Source: Specibacter cremeus (GTDB taxonomy: Bacteria > Actinomycetota > Actinomycetes > Actinomycetales > Micrococcaceae). Taken from it: a stretch of DNA of 40,385 bases. Position numbers and translations under genes: made by a program. Positions 26,272-32,956 of this stretch are shown here, piece after piece. Below the pieces are notes generated by a model, which saw nothing but the letters and a program-made list of their open reading frames with translations, did not search any database and was not told the DNA's origin. Location of the stretch: assembly GCF_003946885.1 (NCBI RefSeq), contig NZ_RWKQ01000046.1, positions 1 through 40,385 on the forward strand. The letters are read 5' to 3'. Each line of letters starts with the position of its first letter. Positions within the stretch are counted from its first letter, which is position 1.

Positions 26272-26940
26272 TTACTCCGCTGTGACAGTGGGGAACTGGG
26301 AATCATGCATGACCTCGCTGACGTCGCGGCCGGCGCGTACCGCCTCGGCCATGCGGGCCTCGCGCTCGACGATCCGCTGGGCGAGCCCGACGACGCGCTC
26401 AGCGTGCTCAGCAGCGACGAATACGACGCCGTTGACATCGGCAATGACGTAGTCATGCGGGGCGACTGCGACGCCGGCGACCTGGATGCGCTCGTCCATG
26501 GCCTGCTGGACGATGCGGCCGCGGGCGCTGACCGATACGGCGTTCCGGGCGTAGAGGCCCAGTCCGAGCGCAGCGCTTTCCTGGACGTCGCGGCAGGCGC
26601 CGTCAACGATGACCCCGGCGATGCCGCGCTGCACAGCCGCCTCGGCGAGCAGTCCTCCCCAGCAGGAAACGTCTCTCCGGCCATGGTTATCGATCACCAC
26701 TACGTCATCGGGATCGGCGCCGGCCACGAGCGAGGTGGCAATGTGGGTTGCTGGCCCCGCACTGGACTTGGGCGCCGCGCTCACTGTACGCACACGTCCG
26801 GCAGTCACGCTGCCCGAGGGCCACATCGGTGCAAGGCCCATCACGGCACCGGGCAGCCCGAGGGTGTCGAGCGCATCCGAGACGGCACAGCTGTCGAGCC
26901 CGCGCAGTGCGGCAATGGTTTCAGCAGGTGTCTGTCCCAT
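26272..26940 (-). CDS. RraA/LigK-fold protein, copy 3, probable CHA-type aldolase
   Basis: A 222-residue RraA-like protein. The core WGGLLAEAAVQRGIAGVIVD then GACRDVQESAALG keeps the complete RDxxE signature reported for 4-carboxy-4-hydroxy-2-oxoadipate/4-hydroxy-4-methyl-2-oxoglutarate aldolases, which split the hydrated ring-cleavage product into pyruvate and a second oxo acid. It lies directly after the LigB-type dioxygenase (two-base gap, AGGA inside the dioxygenase end) and one gene after the LigJ-like hydratase, the order of steps expected in protocatechuate 4,5-cleavage or gallate pathways. Of the three paralogues this is the best aldolase candidate. Confidence 0.87.
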   Translation of the reverse strand: MGQTPAETIAALRGLDSCAVSDALDTLGLPGAVMGLAPMWPSGSVTAGRVRTVSAAPKSSAGPATHIATSLVAGADPDDVVVIDNHGRRDVSCWGGLLAEAAVQRGIAGVIVDGACRDVQESAALGLGLYARNAVSVSARGRIVQQAMDERIQVAGVAVAPHDYVIADVNGVVFVAAEHAERVVGLAQRIVEREARMAEAVRAGRDVSEVMHDSQFPTVTAE

Positions 26941-26942
26941 TC

Positions 26943-27959
26943 CTAGCCACGCTCCCAGACGACGAAGCCCATGGCGTTGCCGGTGCCCGCCTCGGTGCGG
27001 TAGGCCGGCTCGTAGTCGACCTTGGTGACGGAGAGGCCCACCTCGTCGGTGATGCCGGCCACGGCGATCCAGTTGCGCAGTTCAGAGGCACCGGACATCA
27101 TCTCGGAGGCCGGAACGCTGGAGAGGTACTCCGCGTCGTGGTTCCGCATTGCCTCGCAGAACTCGTTGTCGAGCTTCTCATCGATGACGAAGTGGCTGAG
27201 CCCACCGGAGGCGACGACGCCGACGCGCAGGTCACCCGGGAAGGACTGGATCGCCCGTCCCAGCGCACGGCCGAAGTCGTAGCAGCGTTTGGCCGTCGGC
27301 GGGTTCGGCTCCCAGAAGGTGTTGATGAACACCGGGACCATCGGGACCATCGAGTCCTCCCCCATGAACCGCTGATAGATGAAGCCGAAGCCATGCGGAA
27401 TGGTGTGGTTCCCGTAGCGCCCAGCCGGTAGCACCTCGGACGCCGAGACGTCGAAGTCCTCCTGCTGCACGGACTGGATCAGGTGCCGTCCCAGGGCCCG
27501 GTGCGTGGGGCGTTCGATCGGGTGGTCCGGAACGTCGCCCGTGGCCGCCTCGGCCAGGCCCGGCGCCATCGCGTCGAGCTGTTCCTGCGTGTAAGGCACG
27601 TGCTGCACCGAGTCGCCCCAATAGATGGCGAAGGGTGAGAGCAGCTCGTCGCCGTACGTTTCCTTGTGGTCGCTCGAGACGATCACCAGGACGTCGACGT
27701 CCTGTTCCTTGATGAATGCGGACAATTTGTCCATCGAACCCTGGCAGCTGTCCCAGCGGCGCTGCATCACCTCGTGGGTGATCTCGTGCGAGAAGTCCTC
27801 ACGTATTTCGCGCAGTTCTTCGTAGGAGTAGGTGCCTCCGCGGAATTTCAGGTTCTTGCTCTTGCGGTCCGCGACACCACGAGTCTCCCAGGCCGCGGGC
27901 GGTGCTGCCTTGAGTTGTGGGCCGTGCGAGGTGCCGATGCCGGCAACGATCTCGGTCAT
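26943..27959 (-). CDS. LigB-type class III extradiol ring-cleavage dioxygenase
   Basis: A 338-residue non-heme Fe(II) dioxygenase of the LigB superfamily. Expected iron ligands are His12 (GIGTSHGPQLK), a His at 58 or 62 (DFSHEITHEV) and Glu217 (NTFWEPNPPT); the acid/base His is His189 (TIPHGFGFIYQ). No LigA-type small subunit gene is adjacent, and the chain is longer than LigB (about 300) but shorter than gallate dioxygenases (about 420), so the subunit type is between the two. It opens a catecholic or hydroxypyridine ring at meta position. AAAGGA precedes the ATG. It sits between the LigJ-like hydratase and the aldolase candidate, supporting a 4-oxalomesaconate-like cleavage product. Confidence 0.9.
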   Translation of the reverse strand: MTEIVAGIGTSHGPQLKAAPPAAWETRGVADRKSKNLKFRGGTYSYEELREIREDFSHEITHEVMQRRWDSCQGSMDKLSAFIKEQDVDVLVIVSSDHKETYGDELLSPFAIYWGDSVQHVPYTQEQLDAMAPGLAEAATGDVPDHPIERPTHRALGRHLIQSVQQEDFDVSASEVLPAGRYGNHTIPHGFGFIYQRFMGEDSMVPMVPVFINTFWEPNPPTAKRCYDFGRALGRAIQSFPGDLRVGVVASGGLSHFVIDEKLDNEFCEAMRNHDAEYLSSVPASEMMSGASELRNWIAVAGITDEVGLSVTKVDYEPAYRTEAGTGNAMGFVVWERG

Positions 27960-27983
27960 GGATGATCCTTTCTGGTCTCTGGG

Positions 27984-28985
27984 CTACAGTCGGAACAGCT
28001 TGCGGGCGTTACCTTCGAAGACGGCCTCGCGGCCCTCCGTCTCAAGCCAGTCGATGTCGTTGATGAGCAGGTGGATGTCGTCGAACCAGCGGCCGGTCTC
28101 GGGATCGATCTGCGAACCGGTGCCCGGCTTCTCCGAGCCGAACAGCACGCGGTCGGTGCCGACGACCTTCATCAGCAGTTCGAGGCTGTCCTGGGTGTAC
28201 AGGCAGGAGTCGAAGTACAGGCTGCGCAGCTTGTCGAGGTAGGAGACGCCGGTGCGCACCACAGAGGGGAGGAAGCGGCCGACCTGATACGGGATGGCAC
28301 CGCCGCCGTGCGAGACGATGACCTTCAGGTCCGGGAAGTCCTTGAGCACGTTTGAGTTGATCAGGCTCCAGATGCCGACAGTCTCCTCCTGGATGAAATG
28401 CAGGCTGTACGGTTCGCGTGCCGGTGGCTTGCATCCGGCGGCGTGGATCAGCACCGGGACGTCCAGTGCACAGAGTTCCTCGTACACCGGGTACCAGTAC
28501 TCGTCGCCGAGCGCCGGCGGGGCCTGCATACCCTCGTGCGGGTCCGGGTTCAGCATGGCGCCGACAAAACCCAGCTCGGTGACGGTGCGGCGCAGTTCCC
28601 TGGTCCACTGTGCCGGGGTGAAGTCCGGGCTCTGCGGCAGTCCGGCGACGCCCTTGAAGCGGCCCGGGAAGAGTTCGGTGGTGCGGTAGATCAGGTTGTT
28701 CGTCTCTTCGGTGAACCAGTCAACAAGCTTGGCCGGGCGCTCGCTGTGCATCATCTGGAACGGGCGCGGCGAGATCAGCTGCAGGTCGATGCCGGCCTTG
28801 TCGATGTGCTCCATGTGCGAGATGTTCCCGAAGCTGGGGTGCGGCTCATGGTACGAGGCGATGAGCGCATCGTCGCTGATGACCGGCGGCTTTCCGCCGT
28901 GGGCGCCGCGGTGCGAGAGCAGCGAGGCCTTCCAGGCGTAGTAGTCGTTCGGGGCTGACATGTGTCCGTGGACGTCGATGATCAT
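27984..28985 (-). CDS. LigJ-like hydratase (amidohydrolase-2 family)
   Basis: A 333-residue TIM-barrel metalloenzyme closest in pattern to LigJ, 4-oxalomesaconate hydratase. Metal ligands line up with those described for LigJ: His6 and His8 (MIIDVHGHM), His181 (VLIHAAGCK) and Glu285 in LFGSEKPGTG, where decarboxylases and hydrolases of the family have Asp. VSHGGGAIPYQVGRFLPSVV also matches the LigJ HGGGAVPY stretch. It would add water to an unsaturated tricarboxylate from ring cleavage, giving the substrate of the RraA/LigK-type aldolase. A related decarboxylase activity is the alternative, but the Glu argues for hydratase. It lies 24 bases before the dioxygenase in the same operon. Confidence 0.87.
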   Translation of the reverse strand: MIIDVHGHMSAPNDYYAWKASLLSHRGAHGGKPPVISDDALIASYHEPHPSFGNISHMEHIDKAGIDLQLISPRPFQMMHSERPAKLVDWFTEETNNLIYRTTELFPGRFKGVAGLPQSPDFTPAQWTRELRRTVTELGFVGAMLNPDPHEGMQAPPALGDEYWYPVYEELCALDVPVLIHAAGCKPPAREPYSLHFIQEETVGIWSLINSNVLKDFPDLKVIVSHGGGAIPYQVGRFLPSVVRTGVSYLDKLRSLYFDSCLYTQDSLELLMKVVGTDRVLFGSEKPGTGSQIDPETGRWFDDIHLLINDIDWLETEGREAVFEGNARKLFRL

Positions 28986-29018
28986 GAGTTCCTAATCCTT
29001 CTGTGGTTTCGGGGATGC

Positions 29019-30494
29019 TCAGGCGCCGGCGAGGGCCGGGTCATTCAGCGGGGCGCTGATCAGCTTCTCAACGCGAGCGTCGATGGCCGACGTGTCGTAG
29101 GTGCGCAGCAGTCGAGTGCGGCCGGCTCCCGGATCCCCTCGGTGCAGGTATTCGTAGAGTTCCTGGCGCATGCCGAAACCGGAACCGGCGAGTTCCCAGC
29201 CGAGTCGGAACAGGCGGGCCTTCTCGGCGGCACCGATGTCGTGTCCGCGCATGTAGAGGTCGAGGAATGGGCGCAGCTCGGGGCTGGCCAGGTCCGCCTC
29301 GGTCGGCTGCATGATCAGGCCCGAGGCGGCGATCTGGCGCATGATCTGGACCATGCGCGCTGAAATGTCGGCTGACCAGAAGCCCAGTCCGTTGCTGTGC
29401 GCGGGGACCAGGTGTCCCGCCGGGCTGAAGCCGGAGTCTGCCTCCGCGCCCTTGATGCCGAGCTCGAGCGTCTGGGCGTAGGAGACGAGCTCGCCGAGCT
29501 GCTCCTGAATGCCGCGGAAGGTGTCAACGCCGATGGCGTGGGCGAGCTTCTTGGCGACCGAGGTGAAGAACTTCATGCGGGCCAGGAAGCGGATGTGGGT
29601 GCTTTGCAGGCTCCAGGCGTTGATCCGGCCCAGGCCTTTGAGGGCGCGCAGGCTGTCCCCGAGCAGGAAGATGCGTTCGCGCGGCAGAAAGACGTCGTCG
29701 AAGAACAGCATTGCGTCCTGCTCGTCGTACTTGTTGCTCAGCGGGTGGCTGTGGCCGCTTTCCGGGTTCCCGAGCGGTTCGCGCAACAGGATCTTCAGTC
29801 CGGGTGCGTTCATCGGCAGCGCGAACCAGATGACGAAGTCCTCGGCGCCGCGGGCGGCCGTCACCCCGTTGAGGTAGACGAGCACCTCGTTGGAGAACGG
29901 GGCAAGAGTCGCCAGCTGCTTCGCGCCGCGCAGCACCACGCCGTCCTCGCGTTCCTCGACGACGCGCAGCGCCAGGTCGGGATCGTCGAGCGGGCTGGCG
30001 CCGCGATCGATCTGCGGGTCACCGAGCGCGTGCGTGAGCACGAGGTCGTTCTCCATCGCATAGCGGTGGTAGTTGCGTGCGTTCCGACCGAAACCCGGGC
30101 GGTTCCCCTCGAGCTCGTCCGCGTAGTCGACGAGGCCGGCGACGACGTTGGACATGAAGTCGGGCGAGCGGCCGAGCTGGCCGAGGCTCTCGTTCATCCA
30201 CCACTCCGAGGCGGCGAACTTCGCGCGCAGCTCCTGCTTCGTCTTCGGAAGCGAGAATGCGCAGCTGACCTGGTTGCCGGTCTCCGCCGACTCGAAGAGC
30301 GTGGTGGCCCGCGTTTCGGCCGTCTCGAAACGCAGGTCCAGCAGGCGGGCGAATTCGTCGACTGTTGGCTTGAGGGCGGGATGTTCGGCAACGTTGTCGA
30401 TGCGCTTCCCATCCAGCCACACATCGCGGCCGTCGTTCAGGCTCCGTTTGAATTGTTCGCCGGTCATAGCACCCGTCGAGCCGGAAATATCCAT
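29019..30494 (-). CDS. HpaB-family flavin-dependent oxygenase
   Basis: 491 residues from ATG 30494, preceded by AAGGAG; the open frame to 30698 has no homology and crosses a large palindrome. It is a group D flavin monooxygenase with the opening MTGEQFKRSLNDGRDVWLDG, then the central domain HPLSNKYDEQDAMLFFDDVF and the helical C-terminal region. First gene of the eight-gene operon. Its likely reductase is the flavin reductase-FCD protein six genes downstream. It differs strongly from the HpaB-type protein at 14620 (for example, the central and C-terminal segments), so the two serve different substrates. It probably installs the hydroxyl that makes the substrate competent for extradiol cleavage. 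Confidence 0.9.
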   Translation of the reverse strand: MDISGSTGAMTGEQFKRSLNDGRDVWLDGKRIDNVAEHPALKPTVDEFARLLDLRFETAETRATTLFESAETGNQVSCAFSLPKTKQELRAKFAASEWWMNESLGQLGRSPDFMSNVVAGLVDYADELEGNRPGFGRNARNYHRYAMENDLVLTHALGDPQIDRGASPLDDPDLALRVVEEREDGVVLRGAKQLATLAPFSNEVLVYLNGVTAARGAEDFVIWFALPMNAPGLKILLREPLGNPESGHSHPLSNKYDEQDAMLFFDDVFLPRERIFLLGDSLRALKGLGRINAWSLQSTHIRFLARMKFFTSVAKKLAHAIGVDTFRGIQEQLGELVSYAQTLELGIKGAEADSGFSPAGHLVPAHSNGLGFWSADISARMVQIMRQIAASGLIMQPTEADLASPELRPFLDLYMRGHDIGAAEKARLFRLGWELAGSGFGMRQELYEYLHRGDPGAGRTRLLRTYDTSAIDARVEKLISAPLNDPALAGA

Positions 30495-30606
30495 CGTCTG
30501 ACTCCTTACTTCTGCCGCTCGACTCCCGCGTCGGGCAGACCAATAATCTGTAATTCGACAGTATGTGAACCCGTCTTGCAGAAGATCAGCTGGCTGCGGG
30601 AATCTC

Positions 30607-30645
30607 GCGCTGCCCGTTCCGACACGGTGTCGGAACGGGCAGCGC
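30607..30645. promoter_or_regulatory. 39-bp palindrome, arms of 19 bp, upstream of the HpaB operon
   Basis: The left arm GCGCTGCCCGTTCCGACAC (30607-30625), one central G and the exact complement (30627-30645). Its core CGACACGGTGTCG recurs at 38497-38509, also 110-160 bases upstream of an operon start in this cluster. Near-absence of a loop and of a T-run fits an operator. A terminator for readthrough from the aldehyde dehydrogenase gene is equally possible. Confidence 0.5.
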
Positions 30646-30687
30646 TCACCTGTTTTCGGGCCCTCCCTGGCACGCAAAAGGCGGGGC

Positions 30688-30707
30688 CGGGCTGCCAAAA
30701 CAGCCCG
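30688..30707 (-). other. Small stem-loop CGGGCTG-N6-CAGCCCG
   Basis: A 7-bp GC-rich stem with loop CCAAAA, between the aldehyde dehydrogenase terminator and the 39-bp palindrome. It may reinforce termination. Too short to call on its own. Confidence 0.3.
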
Positions 30708-30727
30708 CCTCCGCCTCCCCCGTGCGG

Positions 30728-30766
30728 GCCCTCGAGCGCGGGGCGAATCACCCCGCGCTCGAGGGC
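30728..30766 (-). terminator. GC-rich hairpin straddling the aldehyde dehydrogenase stop
   Basis: A 16-bp stem (GCCCTCGAGCGCGGGG at 30728-30743 with its complement at 30751-30766) and a 7-base loop. Part of the stem lies in the last codons of the aldehyde dehydrogenase, and the stop codon is in the loop/stem border. No T-run follows, but the stem is very stable. Confidence 0.65.
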
Positions 30767-32196
30767 ACCGTCACCCACTGCCAGAACGTGAACTCGTCAA
30801 GGTTCCAGTGCCCGCCGTGCCGGCCGCCGTTGCCCGAAGCCCCCAGGCCGCCCATCGGGATGTGGGCCGCGTCGTAGATCGTCTGGCCGTTGAGCGCGAC
30901 CATGCCAGCGCGCAGCCTGGAAGCGAACCCCAGTGCCCGGGAGATGTCCCGGCTGTGGATCGACGCCGAGAGCCCGTATGCGCTCTCGTGTGCGAGCTCG
31001 AGCGCCTCTTCTTCCGTGGCAAAGCGGGTCACCGGTGCCACCGGGCCAAAGATCTCCTGCTGGAATGCCACATTGCCGGCGTCGACGCCTTCGAGCACGG
31101 TTGGCTGGTAGAACGCGCCATCGTGCGTGCCGCCCTGCACGATCCGCGCCCCGCCGGCCACCGCGTCATCGACAATGCGTTGCACACGCTCCGCCTGCGT
31201 CTGGTTGATAAGCGGGCCAAGGGTGACGCCCTCGCCGAGCGGGTCGCCGACACGCATCTTAGCGGCGGCCGCACCGAGTCGCGCCACGTACTCATCGGCG
31301 ACGCTCTCGTGCACAAGGTGGCGGCCGGTGGCCATGCAGATCTGCCCCTGGTGCCGGAAGCTGCCGGCAACCCCGTTCGCCACAGCAACGTCTAGGTCTG
31401 CATCACGCATCACGATCGCCGCGTTGTTGCCGCCGAGTTCCAGGATCACGCGTTTCATCAGGCCTCCGGCGACCTCACCCACGCGCTTGCCGGCCACAGT
31501 GGAGCCAGTGAAGGCGATGACGCTCGTGTGCGGGGAGCTGACAAGCGCTTCCCCCGTGTCCGGCCCGCCCGGAAGGATGTGCAGGAGGTCCCGCGGAAGT
31601 CCTGCCCGCTCGAAAATTTCCGCGATGACGGCGCCGCCGGAGAATGCCGTTTTCACATCCGGTTTCACGATTACCGCGTTGCCCAGGGCAATGGCCGGGG
31701 CCACCGAGCGCATGGCGAGCATGAGCGGTGCATTCCATGGGGCAATGACACCGACGACGCCCACCGGGACGCGACGGGCCAGGCCCAGCACGCTCGGGTC
31801 CTCCACCGGGAGGATGTCGCCCTGCGACAGGGTGACAAGGCTCGCCGCCGCGATGAGTTCGTCGATGGCCTTGTCCACCTCGTGGGCTGCCTTGGTCGGG
31901 AGCGAACCGCTTTCGCGCACGAGCACGAGCTCGAGATCGGCCCGCGTCTCGCGCAGGACAGCAGCGGCTCGGGTCAGCACATCGGCGCGTTCGCGGTACG
32001 GGGCCCTGCCCCAAACCACTTGTGCCTCGGCGGCGAGAGCACCGGCACGTTCCACATCATGCCCATCGGCGATGCCGATCCGTCCGATGGTGCCGCCGTC
32101 GCCCGGCGAGGTCACCTCAAGCACTCCGCCGCCGCCCTCGCGCCAGCCGCCCGAGTAGATGCGGCCCTCGGCTTCGCCCAGATCCCAACGATTCAT
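30748..32196 (-). CDS. Aldehyde dehydrogenase family protein
   Basis: A 482-residue NAD(P)-dependent aldehyde dehydrogenase, closest in style to benzaldehyde/vanillin or semialdehyde dehydrogenases. GVVGVIAPWNAPLMLAMRSV lies by the cofactor site, FTGSTVAGKRVGEVAGGLMK is the Rossmann segment, ILELGGNNAAIV carries the general-base Glu and FRHQGQICMATGRHLV the catalytic Cys. AAGGA precedes the ATG. Hairpins at both ends (32221-32249 and 30728-30766) suggest it is largely transcribed alone or at a different level from the flanking operons. It could oxidise an aromatic aldehyde entering the pathway or a ring-cleavage semialdehyde, as LigC does by other chemistry in the 4,5-pathway. Confidence 0.92.
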   Translation of the reverse strand: MNRWDLGEAEGRIYSGGWREGGGGVLEVTSPGDGGTIGRIGIADGHDVERAGALAAEAQVVWGRAPYRERADVLTRAAAVLRETRADLELVLVRESGSLPTKAAHEVDKAIDELIAAASLVTLSQGDILPVEDPSVLGLARRVPVGVVGVIAPWNAPLMLAMRSVAPAIALGNAVIVKPDVKTAFSGGAVIAEIFERAGLPRDLLHILPGGPDTGEALVSSPHTSVIAFTGSTVAGKRVGEVAGGLMKRVILELGGNNAAIVMRDADLDVAVANGVAGSFRHQGQICMATGRHLVHESVADEYVARLGAAAAKMRVGDPLGEGVTLGPLINQTQAERVQRIVDDAVAGGARIVQGGTHDGAFYQPTVLEGVDAGNVAFQQEIFGPVAPVTRFATEEEALELAHESAYGLSASIHSRDISRALGFASRLRAGMVALNGQTIYDAAHIPMGGLGASGNGGRHGGHWNLDEFTFWQWVTVPSSAG

Positions 32197-32220
32197 GATT
32201 GTCCTTCACGCTTATAAAAG

Positions 32221-32249
32221 GATGCGGGCGACTGTTTGTCGCCCGCATC
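32221..32249 (-). terminator. Terminator after the Rieske ferredoxin gene
   Basis: A perfect 12-bp stem, GATGCGGGCGAC and complement, with a 5-base loop. On the minus strand it is followed by CTTTTAT, and it begins 17 bases after the Rieske stop. It closes the transporter/oxygenase operon before the aldehyde dehydrogenase. Confidence 0.85.
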
Positions 32250-32266
32250 GCCTTGGAGGGGTGTTG

Positions 32267-32650
32267 CTAGATGGAAATGATGACTTCGCCGTCCTCCACG
32301 CGAACGGGAACCGACCGAAGCCCCACCCGCTGGTCCGCCGGATGCTTGCCGGTGAGCACGTCGAACTCAAATCCGTGCCACGGGCAAACGATGTTGCGGT
32401 CGGTGGGGTGGAAACCCGGGCCGCCGCTCTTGCGGTCGCCCACCACCAGCTGCACGGTGCGTGGCATCATCTTGCCCTGGCATACCGGTCCGCCCGAGTG
32501 CGGGCAGACGTTGGACCAGGCGCGGACCTTGTCGGCGTAGAAGTACAGGCCGACCTCGGTGCCGTCCGCGTCAACGACGATGCGCTCGCGCTCCTTGAGA
32601 TCCTCAAGCTGCGCGACGACGAAGTCGCGCTTCTGTTTGGTCGCGCTCAT
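32267..32650 (-). CDS. Rieske [2Fe-2S] protein with an extended inter-ligand loop
   Basis: A 127-residue soluble Rieske ferredoxin-like electron carrier. Cluster ligands are Cys49-Pro-His51 and Cys89-Pro-Trp-His92, followed by GFEFDVLTGKHPADQ. Between His51 and Cys89 there are 37 residues, against about 15-17 in ordinary Rieske ferredoxins, an insertion of roughly 20 (around MMPRTVQLVVGDRKSGG). No oxygenase alpha subunit of the Rieske type is near, so it does not belong to a standard ring-hydroxylating dioxygenase. Its ATG overlaps the stop of the 102-residue protein (ATGA), which follows the amidohydrolase by one base. The three are translationally coupled, implying that it feeds electrons to that pair. 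No ferredoxin reductase gene is present. Confidence 0.9.
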   Translation of the reverse strand: MSATKQKRDFVVAQLEDLKERERIVVDADGTEVGLYFYADKVRAWSNVCPHSGGPVCQGKMMPRTVQLVVGDRKSGGPGFHPTDRNIVCPWHGFEFDVLTGKHPADQRVGLRSVPVRVEDGEVIISI

Positions 32651-32955
32651 TCCGCCCTCCTGAACCAGATCGCCATGTCAAAGAGATTGATGTCGGCCGC
32701 GTCGAGCAGGGCCGTCACCAGGACAACCGTCTCGGTGGCGTTCAGGGCGTCCGGCGTGATCGGCCAGGCGAGCTTGCCCACGCGGTCGGTCTTGGCGGAG
32801 AAGAGCCGCGCCGCTGCGTAGAGCACGTCGGCAATCTGCTTATCCGACACGTCGGCGGCGAGCTGCTGCTCGGTGACCTGGCGTGTCAGTTCGGTCAGTC
32901 GCTCAACCGTCTCGGAGAGTTCGGTCAAGGTGTCTTTGGTGGTCACAGTAGTCAT
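32647..32955 (-). CDS. Small protein of unknown family between amidohydrolase and Rieske genes
   Basis: 102 residues, not recognised. The sequence suggests an all-helical protein: an N-terminal amphipathic stretch rich in Thr, Glu and Leu (TLTELSETVERLTELTRQVT), a middle part VSDKQIADVLYAAARLFSAK and a hydrophobic C-terminal helix ending NLFDMAIWFRRAE. No Cys, no metal motif, no signal peptide. The start is one base after the amidohydrolase stop and the stop overlaps the Rieske start, so translation of all three is linked, as expected for subunits made in fixed ratio. It may be a small structural or effector subunit of an oxygenase complex. Function unknown; real gene judged by coupling and codon pattern. 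Confidence 0.8.
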   Translation of the reverse strand: MTTVTTKDTLTELSETVERLTELTRQVTEQQLAADVSDKQIADVLYAAARLFSAKTDRVGKLAWPITPDALNATETVVLVTALLDAADINLFDMAIWFRRAE

Positions 32956-32956
32956 G

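Noticed and set aside
24941-26940. RraA proteins as regulators of RNase E
   Set aside because: Three copies between a ring-cleavage dioxygenase and a flavin reductase indicate the catabolic (aldolase-like) branch of this fold.
32267-32650. Ferredoxin of a classical Rieske ring-hydroxylating dioxygenase
   Set aside because: No Rieske alpha or beta oxygenase subunit or ferredoxin reductase gene is near, and the inter-ligand loop is about 20 residues too long.
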